This document shows, in pieces, positions 14,227 to 19,330 of a DNA stretch of 19,330 bases; position 1 is the stretch's first letter; each line of letters begins with the position of its first letter. Origin of the DNA: an uncultured Garciella sp. (GTDB lineage: Bacteria; Bacillota; Clostridia; Eubacteriales; Garciellaceae); the NCBI GenBank assembly GCA_900555725.1, contig USMD01000026.1:1-19330 (forward strand), in the 5' to 3' direction. The notes beneath the pieces were generated by a model. It saw only the letters and a program-made list of their open reading frames with translations. It searched no databases and had not been told where the DNA came from. The position numbers and the translations under genes were made by a program.

Positions 14227-14964
14227 ATGTCAGGACACTCAAAATGGGCTAATATTAAACATAGAAAAGGAAAACAAGATGCAGTAAAAGGTAAAATTTT
14301 TACTAAATTTGCAAAAGCAATCGCAGTTGCCGCAAAAGAGGGTGGTAGTGATTTAGAAAATAACGCAAAACTTAGAGATATTGTAGCAAAGGCTAAGACG
14401 CAAAATATGCCTAATGATAATATTGAAAGGGCTATAAAAAAGGGTGCCGGTGAGCTAGAAGGAAGCAATTATGAAGAAATTGTCTACGAAGGTTATGGAC
14501 CAGGTGGAGTTGCTATTATTGTTAAAACCTTAACAGATAATAAAAATAGAACTGCTGGAGATGTAAGACATATTTTTGATAAAAATGGTGGAAATTTAGG
14601 AACCTCTGGCTGTGTATCCTTTTTATTTCAAAAGAAAGGGCAACTAATGGTGGAAAAAAGTGACAATATAGACGAAGACGAATTAATGTTACTTGCTATA
14701 GATGTTGGAGCAGAGGATTTTATAGTAGAGGAAGAAGGATATGAAATTATTACTGATCCAAATGATTTTGGAAAGGTTCGGGAAGCCTTGGAAGCTGAAA
14801 ATATCACCTTTATTTCTGCTGAGATAGCTATGATACCAACTACTCAAGCCACATTATCTTCTGAAGATACTAAGAAAATGCAAAAAATGCTGGATATGTT
14901 TGAAGATCATGATGATGTACAAGAGGTGTACCATAACTGGGATATGCCAGAGGATATGGAGTAG
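14227..14964 (+). CDS. yebC: YebC/PmpR family protein
   Basis: A 245-residue cytoplasmic protein with the invariant start SGHSKWANIKHRKGKQDA. The family has three alpha/beta domains around a cleft. Members were named as transcription regulators (PmpR), and more recent work links YebC proteins to translation of difficult proline-containing stretches at the ribosome. The residue pattern NNAKLRDIVAKAKTQNMPNDNIERAIKKG is in place (residues 45-73, read in parts). ATG 14227 follows AGGGGGAA. It has its own sigma-A promoter, and a terminator-like hairpin separates it from asnS. Confidence 0.95.
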   Translation: MSGHSKWANIKHRKGKQDAVKGKIFTKFAKAIAVAAKEGGSDLENNAKLRDIVAKAKTQNMPNDNIERAIKKGAGELEGSNYEEIVYEGYGPGGVAIIVKTLTDNKNRTAGDVRHIFDKNGGNLGTSGCVSFLFQKKGQLMVEKSDNIDEDELMLLAIDVGAEDFIVEEEGYEIITDPNDFGKVREALEAENITFISAEIAMIPTTQATLSSEDTKKMQKMLDMFEDHDDVQEVYHNWDMPEDME

Positions 14965-14976
14965 TGAATCGGAAAG

Positions 14977-15039
14977 AAAAGCGTTTCGTCCCTTCGGGAT
15001 GGAAGGCTTTTTACCTTTTATCTGTAAAGAGGTAAAAAA
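14977..15039 (+). terminator. Terminator hairpin after yebC with an overlapping second hairpin before asnS
   Basis: Hairpin 1 (arms 14977-14992 and 14996-15012, one mismatch, two G-U pairs, loop TTC) is followed by a U run. That U run is also the 5' arm of hairpin 2 (TTTTTACCT 15008-15016 with AGGTAAAAA 15030-15038). The two share 15008-15012 and cannot both be complete. It may be a plain terminator or an attenuator for asnS. Confidence 0.6.
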
Positions 15040-15060
15040 TCAATCGAAGGAGGAAAAACT

Positions 15061-16455
15061 ATGGATAAAGTAGTTGTAAGACAATTGGTAAAAGAGACGA
15101 AAAAATATAAAGATAGAGAAGTAGAGATTAATGGATGGATAAGAAATAATCGAGATCAAAAGGCTTTTGGCTTTATTGCTCTAAATGATGGTACTCATTT
15201 TAATACTATTCAAGTAGTTTATGAAAGAAAAGGTCTAGACAATTTTGATGATATAACAAAGTTTAGAATAGGATCAGCAATTACAGTAAGGGGTACTTTA
15301 GTAGAGACTCCTGGTGCTAAACAACCCTTTGAAATTAAAGCAAATCAAGTAATTTTAGAAGGAGACTGCCCCGAGGATTATCCCATTCAACCTAAAAGAC
15401 ATACTAGAGAGTTTTTACGAGAAGTAGCCCATTTACGTTCCAGAACAAATTTGTTTACTGCAGTATTTCGGGTACGTTCTTTAATAGCCTATGCAATACA
15501 CACTTTTTTTCAGAAAAAAGGATTTACATATGTTCATACTCCCATTATTACCGCCAATGATGCCGAAGGTGCAGGAGAAATATTTCGAGTAACCACCTTA
15601 GACCCTAAAAATCTTCCCTTTACAAAAGAGGGAGAAATAGATTATTCAAAGGATTTCTTCGGAAGATCTACTAATCTTACTGTAAGTGGACAATTGGAGG
15701 CGGAGGCTTTTGCCTTAGCTTTTAGAAATGTATATACCTTTGGACCTACCTTTAGAGCAGAGAATTCTAATACTGCAAGACATGCAGCAGAATTTTGGAT
15801 GATTGAGCCCGAAATTGCCTTTGCAGATTTGAAAGATAGTATGACCATGGCAGAAGAAATGATGAAATACATTATCAATTATGTATTGGAAAATGCTTCA
15901 GAGGAAATAGAATTTTTTAATAAGTTTGTGGATAAAGGTTTGAAAGCGAGATTAGAGAATATTGTAAATTCAGAATTTGCTCAAATTACTTATACAGAAG
16001 CTATAAAACTTTTAAAAGAATCAAAAGAAAAATTTGAATACCCAGTAGAATGGGGAAATGACTTGCAAACAGAGCATGAGAGATATTTAAGTGAAAAGAT
16101 ATTTAAAAAACCTGTATTTGTTATTGATTATCCTAAGGAAATCAAGGCCTTTTATATGCGGCTAAATGATGATGGTAAGACTGTAGCTGCTATGGATCTA
16201 TTAGTTCCTGGAGTAGGAGAAATCATAGGGGGGAGTCAAAGAGAGGAAAGATTAGATATTCTAGAGCAGAGAATGGAAAAAATCGGTATAGATAAAGGAG
16301 AAATGTGTTGGTATCTAGACCTTAGAAGATATGGGGGAGTAAAGCATTCAGGTTATGGACTAGGGTTTGAAAGGGTTATAATGTATCTTACAGGAGTAAG
16401 TAATATTAGAGACGTTATTCCCTTTCCAAGAACAGTTCATTCTTGCGAATTTTAA
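15061..16455 (+). CDS. asnS: Asparagine-tRNA ligase (AsnRS)
   Basis: A class II aminoacyl-tRNA synthetase of 464 residues that charges tRNA-Asn with asparagine using ATP. An N-terminal OB-fold (residues 1-115, with INGWIRNNRDQKAFGFI) binds the anticodon. Motif 2 begins at FRAENSNTARHAAEFW (residue 231) and motif 3 is GLGFERVIMYLTG (from 433). The ending PFPRTVHSCEF is typical of AsnRS and separates it from AspRS. ATG 15061 follows GAAGGAGG. No T-box element is recognisable in the 96-base gap upstream; overlapping hairpins there may affect read-through from yebC. Confidence 0.97.
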   Translation: MDKVVVRQLVKETKKYKDREVEINGWIRNNRDQKAFGFIALNDGTHFNTIQVVYERKGLDNFDDITKFRIGSAITVRGTLVETPGAKQPFEIKANQVILEGDCPEDYPIQPKRHTREFLREVAHLRSRTNLFTAVFRVRSLIAYAIHTFFQKKGFTYVHTPIITANDAEGAGEIFRVTTLDPKNLPFTKEGEIDYSKDFFGRSTNLTVSGQLEAEAFALAFRNVYTFGPTFRAENSNTARHAAEFWMIEPEIAFADLKDSMTMAEEMMKYIINYVLENASEEIEFFNKFVDKGLKARLENIVNSEFAQITYTEAIKLLKESKEKFEYPVEWGNDLQTEHERYLSEKIFKKPVFVIDYPKEIKAFYMRLNDDGKTVAAMDLLVPGVGEIIGGSQREERLDILEQRMEKIGIDKGEMCWYLDLRRYGGVKHSGYGLGFERVIMYLTGVSNIRDVIPFPRTVHSCEF

Positions 16456-16485
16456 ATAAAATGTATAAACTTTATAAAATTGGAT

Positions 16486-16521
16486 AAAATATTCCTCTAG
16501 AAAGAATTGGAGGGATATTTT
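16486..16521 (+). terminator. asnS-end hairpin that covers the next gene's ribosome-binding site
   Basis: AAAATATTCCTC (16486-16497) pairs with GAGGGATATTTT (16510-16521), 12 bp with one G-U, loop of 12 bases, ending in U residues. It could terminate asnS transcription. The same 3' arm contains the GGAGGG (16509-16514) that should start translation of the gene at 16523. Confidence 0.55.
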
Positions 16522-16522
16522 T

Positions 16523-17176
16523 ATGCGTAGGGAATGGTTATCTGATTTAAAAAAACTTTTGTTCAATAAAAATATGCTCGTAGCATTTTTATTATTGTTA
16601 GTCATTGGTTTTACCTTTGGATATAATTTTACTGATATACTTAATAAGGAAGATGAATCCCAGCAGATAGACTTAAAAAATCCTGAACAGAACAGTATTG
16701 AAAGAGTGAATAAAAATAATGAAGATAAAAATATTGCTACAAATTCTATAGCAAAGAAAGAAGATACTATTACATCTAATACTCAAATTATTTTTGAGAC
16801 AGAGTATTTAAAAAGTGAATGTATTGATAAGGAAGTTGTCAAACCTCCTAAGGATGTATTAGGGATGAACGAAAAAGAAATTAAAAATTATTATAAAGAT
16901 TGGAATATTATAAATTTTGATACAGAAGAATTGATATTGCATAAGGATATTGATAGCTATTCTCCAAATAATTATAAAATAGGAGTTGCCGAAAAAGATA
17001 ATGAAAAATACATAGCCGTATATCGTTTTAATAAAGAAGGAGAAGAATTAGTAGATTACATTAGTCAGACACCTATATCCATGTTAAGTAAAAAAGAGCA
17101 AGAAAAATTTCTTCAGGGTATGATATTTGATAATATTGATGAAGTTTATAGAATGTTAGAAAACTATGACTTATAA
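16523..17176 (+). CDS. BofC-like membrane protein (BofC C-terminal domain)
   Basis: A 217-residue protein with a short basic cytoplasmic start, one membrane segment (residues 17-35), an N/K/E-rich linker (about 40-90) and a folded extracytoplasmic end. The C-terminal pattern (YYKDWNIINF, then YKIGVAEKDNEKYIAVYRF, then PISMLSKKEQEKFLQGM) resembles the BofC C-terminal domain. Bacillus BofC restrains SpoIVB signalling to pro-sigma-K and lies near ruvA, as here, which supports the call. ATG 16523 follows GGAGGG by 8 bases, but that site is inside a 12-bp hairpin. A terminator follows. The identification is moderate; a clostridial protein with only this domain need not share BofC function. Confidence 0.62.
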   Translation: MRREWLSDLKKLLFNKNMLVAFLLLLVIGFTFGYNFTDILNKEDESQQIDLKNPEQNSIERVNKNNEDKNIATNSIAKKEDTITSNTQIIFETEYLKSECIDKEVVKPPKDVLGMNEKEIKNYYKDWNIINFDTEELILHKDIDSYSPNNYKIGVAEKDNEKYIAVYRFNKEGEELVDYISQTPISMLSKKEQEKFLQGMIFDNIDEVYRMLENYDL

Positions 17177-17197
17177 GCAGCTTTGCTGCTTTTTTTA
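17175..17197 (+). terminator. Intrinsic terminator after the BofC-like gene
   Basis: AAGCAGC (17175-17181), loop TTT, GCTGCTT (17185-17191), then a U run to 17197. It isolates the gene from the structured element and ruvAB downstream. Confidence 0.9.
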
Positions 17198-17221
17198 TTT
17201 TTAGAATATTTTATCTGATGA

Positions 17222-17455
17222 CTATCTGCTGTAAAACTCCCACTTCTATCAAAGTGGGAGATACGAAAGCTTTCTTGCTTTAGCAAGTTAGAGTTCTTAT
17301 ACTGTGTATAACGGTAGCTATGTCCCTGGATAACGATTTCTCCTAAAGGATAACGAATTCTAGGTATCGAAAATACCGATACTAAGAATTCTGTTAGGTA
17401 GCTTCAGTTGGAGTAAAAACTCCATCTGAAGCCAAGAACTCTGTTTATGGGTAGT
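17222..17455 (+). ncRNA. Multibranched structured RNA element, HEARO/omega-RNA-like, no nuclease gene
   Basis: No ORF of note occupies this interval, but it is dense in pairing. A 9-bp hairpin (17237-17245/17252-17260, loop CTATCA) comes first, then CTTGC/GCAAG (17274-17278/17283-17287). A perfect 9-bp long-range helix, AGAGTTCTT (17290-17298) with AAGAACTCT (17434-17442), encloses TTATAC/GTATAA, TCCT/AGGA, a 15-position stem with two mismatches (17355-17369/17377-17391) and a 14-position stem with one mismatch (17401-17414/17419-17432). GGATAACGAWTTCT occurs twice. A 5' hairpin followed by a closed multibranch resembles transposon-derived guide RNA scaffolds (HEARO/IscB or TnpB omega RNA). 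No IscB or TnpB gene is adjacent, so it would be a stand-alone or relict copy. Structure is seen; family and strand are inferred. Confidence 0.5.
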
Positions 17456-17475
17456 GTAAGGAAAGGGATACTTAA

Positions 17476-17504
17476 TTGTAATTTTTCGTAAGTTTATATA
17501 TAAT
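17476..17504 (+). promoter_or_regulatory. Sigma-A promoter of ruvAB
   Basis: TTGTAA (17476-17481), 17-base spacer, perfect TATAAT (17499-17504), 62 bases before the ruvA start. It lies just beyond the structured element. Confidence 0.7.
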
Positions 17505-17565
17505 TAAATCGAAACAAGGTGTTTTTATCATTTTTTACAATGAAATATTTCATGGAGGGTAAAAT

Positions 17566-18165
17566 TTGTTCGAATATATAAAAGGTACTTTAGAAGAAAT
17601 ATTAGAAGATAGTATTGTGGTGGAAAACAATAATATAGGCTATAAAATTTATACTTCGGTGCAAACGTTAAATCAGCTTTTTACTATAGGAAGTGGGATT
17701 AAAATTTATATTCACATGAATATAAAAGAGGATGATATCTCTTTATATGGTTTTTTTACTAAAGAGGAACGAAATTTATATAGAAAATTAATTTCAGTTT
17801 CCGGAGTAGGACCAAAGGCTGCAATGGGTATTCTATCGGTCTATAATGTAAAGGATATTATTTGGTCTATTATAGGAGAAGATATAAAGTCTTTAACAAA
17901 AGCTCCGGGAATTGGAAAGAAAATGGCTCAAAGAATTATTTTAGAATTAAAGGATAAGTTAAAGGAAGGACAAAATGAAATTCTAGACATTTCAACACAG
18001 AGTACGTCAGGTGGCGTAACCACAAAAGATGAAGCCATAGATGCATTGATCGCATTGGGATACCCATCTTCCCAAGCCCATCAAGTAATCACATCGATAT
18101 TTAAAGAAGGTTTAGATGTAGAAACTCTAATAAGGAAAGCATTAAAAGTTTTTGGATCTAAATAA
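17566..18165 (+). CDS. ruvA: Holliday junction branch migration protein RuvA
   Basis: RuvA binds four-way DNA junctions as a tetramer and loads the RuvB motor. The 199-residue protein has an N-terminal OB fold (residues 1-62), two helix-hairpin-helix motifs (SGVGPKAAMGIL and APGIGKKMAQRIILEL, about 83-130) and a C-terminal RuvB-binding domain (about 150-199, AIDALIALGYPSSQAHQ). Length is normal. The start is TTG, with GGAGGG 7 bases upstream (17554-17559). It has its own promoter after the structured element, and ruvB follows after 59 bases. The nuclease gene ruvC is not in the window. Confidence 0.96.
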   Translation: MFEYIKGTLEEILEDSIVVENNNIGYKIYTSVQTLNQLFTIGSGIKIYIHMNIKEDDISLYGFFTKEERNLYRKLISVSGVGPKAAMGILSVYNVKDIIWSIIGEDIKSLTKAPGIGKKMAQRIILELKDKLKEGQNEILDISTQSTSGGVTTKDEAIDALIALGYPSSQAHQVITSIFKEGLDVETLIRKALKVFGSK

Positions 18166-18224
18166 ATGCATATTTGATAGACGAAATAGCACAATGGATT
18201 ATTTTAATAAAGGGGTAGTCTTTA

Positions 18225-19235
18225 ATGAATAAAAGAATTATTACTACAGATATTATGAAAGAAGATTATGAGATAGAAGAAAATTTACGTCCAAGATCCT
18301 TATCGGAATATATCGGGCAAACAAAAGTGAAAGAAAAATTATCTATATTTATTCAAGCGGCTAGGGAAAGAAAAGAGTCATTAGATCATGTTCTTTTATA
18401 TGGTCCACCAGGACTAGGGAAAACTACATTAGCTAATATTATAGCAAATGAAATGAATGTAAATATACGAATTACCTCTGGACCTGCCATAGAAAAGCCT
18501 GGAGATTTAGCGGCTGTATTGACTAATTTAGGAGAGGGAGATGTCTTATTTATTGACGAAATCCATCGTTTAAATAGAAATGTTGAGGAAATTCTCTATC
18601 CTGCTATGGAGGATTTTGCTATAGATATTATCATTGGGAAAGGCCCTAGTGCAAGATCTATTCGATTGGATTTACCTCCCTTTACTTTAATTGGGGCTAC
18701 AACCCGTGCTGGGTTATTAACCTCACCTTTAAGGGATAGATTTGGTGTTATGAGTAGGTTGGATTTATATCGTATACAAGAGTTGAAAGAAATTATTATT
18801 CGATCAGCTCATATTTTAAAAGTAGATATCGATCTAGGGGGAGCAGAAGAAATCGCAAAGAGATCTAGAGGAACCCCTCGAATTGCTAATAGGTTATTAA
18901 AGCGAGTAAGAGATTATGCCCAGGTAAAAGGGAATGGACAAATAGATGTAAGGATTGCCCAGGAGGCGTTAGAGTTGTTAGAGGTAGATCCTATAGGATT
19001 AGATGAAGTAGATCGTAAAATGTTAATCTCCATTATAGATAAATTTAACGGAGGACCGGTTGGATTAGAAACATTAGCAGCATCCATTGGGGAAGAATCT
19101 TCGACCATTGAAGAAGTATATGAACCTTATTTATTGCAAATAGGATTTATAAAAAGAACACCTAGGGGAAGAGTATTAACAAAAAAATGTTACGAACATC
19201 TACACAGGGAGATTCCATCTAATAGCTTACTTTAA
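18225..19235 (+). CDS. ruvB: Holliday junction branch migration ATPase RuvB
   Basis: The hexameric AAA+ motor that drives branch migration with RuvA. The 336-residue protein has Walker A YGPPGLGKTT (lysine 66), Walker B LFIDEIHRLNR, sensor 1 GATTRAGLL, arginine finger region SPLRDRFG, and a C-terminal winged-helix domain (GGPVGLETLAASIGEESSTIEEVYEPYL, read in parts). The ORF is complete and of normal length. ATG 18225 follows AAAGGGG. It is co-transcribed with ruvA. Only 53 genomic bases remain after its stop, too few to identify the next gene. Confidence 0.97.
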   Translation: MNKRIITTDIMKEDYEIEENLRPRSLSEYIGQTKVKEKLSIFIQAARERKESLDHVLLYGPPGLGKTTLANIIANEMNVNIRITSGPAIEKPGDLAAVLTNLGEGDVLFIDEIHRLNRNVEEILYPAMEDFAIDIIIGKGPSARSIRLDLPPFTLIGATTRAGLLTSPLRDRFGVMSRLDLYRIQELKEIIIRSAHILKVDIDLGGAEEIAKRSRGTPRIANRLLKRVRDYAQVKGNGQIDVRIAQEALELLEVDPIGLDEVDRKMLISIIDKFNGGPVGLETLAASIGEESSTIEEVYEPYLLQIGFIKRTPRGRVLTKKCYEHLHREIPSNSLL

Positions 19236-19288
19236 ATAAGGAGTGAGAATCTTTTTTTTTTAAATTTTATGATAAGGTAATGTAGTGC

Positions 19289-19330
19289 CTGTCTCTTATA
19301 CACATCTCCGAGCCCACGAGACAGGCAGAA
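19289..19330 (-). other. Illumina Nextera adapter with index (sequencing artefact)
   Basis: CTGTCTCTTATACACATCT (19289-19307) is the reverse complement of the Tn5 mosaic end, followed by CCGAGCCCACGAGAC (19308-19322) and the index AGGCAGAA (19323-19330). It is the exact reverse complement of positions 5-46. Genomic sequence ends at 19288. Confidence 0.98.

Noticed and set aside
14205..14468. An antisense ORF over yebC, and similar antisense ORFs over the desulfurase, asnS, cysK, ruvB and PBP genes
   Set aside because: They are opposite-strand shadows of well-identified genes, with no ribosome sites or recognisable domains.
14965..15060. A T-box leader for asnS
   Set aside because: The gap is only 96 bases and lacks the conserved T-box sequence; only hairpins are present.
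17177..17565. A CRISPR array or tRNA cluster in the structured spacer
   Set aside because: There are no regularly spaced direct repeats with unique spacers and no cloverleaf; the two GGATAACG copies are part of one folded element.
19236..19288. A Shine-Dalgarno-like AAGGAGTG after ruvB hinting at a next gene
   Set aside because: No start codon stands at a suitable distance; a run of ten T follows and the only ATG frame closes after three codons before the insert ends.
1..19330. Long terminal inverted repeats suggesting a composite transposon or linear element
   Set aside because: The inverted ends are Nextera adapters with an index, not genomic sequence.

Overview
The window is a 19.3 kb stretch of AT-rich DNA whose two outer edges are not biological. 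Positions 1-46 and 19289-19330 are Illumina Nextera adapter with the same 8-base index, so the real insert is 47..19288. The organism is almost certainly an endospore-forming, low-GC Firmicute of the Clostridia. The grounds are a complete spoIIA operon (SpoIIAA, SpoIIAB, sigma-F), a YunB-type sporulation protein, a BofC-like protein next to ruvAB, an S-box (SAM-I) riboswitch, strong Shine-Dalgarno sites with frequent TTG starts, and A/T-rich codon use. Species-level placement is not possible from this alone.

Layout. 47-2245: metN-metI (minus strand) behind a near-consensus sigma-A promoter and a complete SAM-I riboswitch with terminator; no metQ is present before the insert ends inside a repeat. 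2246-4598: a cysteine desulfurase and a rhodanese-less ThiI, together a tRNA 4-thiouridine module, closed by a terminator. 4634-6297: the spoIIA operon with a sigma-H-like promoter and a terminator. 6298-6645: a small membrane-protein ORF, a 9-codon coupled ORF that may be the stump of a lost gene, and a repeat element. 6621-9611: a class A penicillin-binding protein on the minus strand with an Ig-like domain and an acidic/lysine-rich tail. 9714-11612: yunB, then a dihydroorotate-dehydrogenase-like flavoprotein lacking the usual catalytic loop. 11614-13032: a YigZ/IMPACT protein convergent with two half-size TauE-type transporters. 13162-14180: cysteine synthase. 14227-17197: yebC, asnS and a BofC-like membrane protein, with several intergenic hairpins. 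17222-17455: a highly structured, protein-free element resembling the transposon-associated HEARO/omega-RNA class. 17566-19235: ruvA-ruvB.

How it works together. Most genes are conserved housekeeping and sporulation functions in small operons. A sulfur theme recurs: SAM-regulated methionine import, a cysteine desulfurase feeding ThiI, TauE-like transporters and a divergent cysteine synthase. The most unusual material is non-coding: the multibranched RNA-like element before ruvA, and a short interspersed repeat found four times, always at a gene edge, once supplying the last codons and stop of the penicillin-binding protein. No CRISPR array, tRNA, rRNA or intact insertion sequence was seen.
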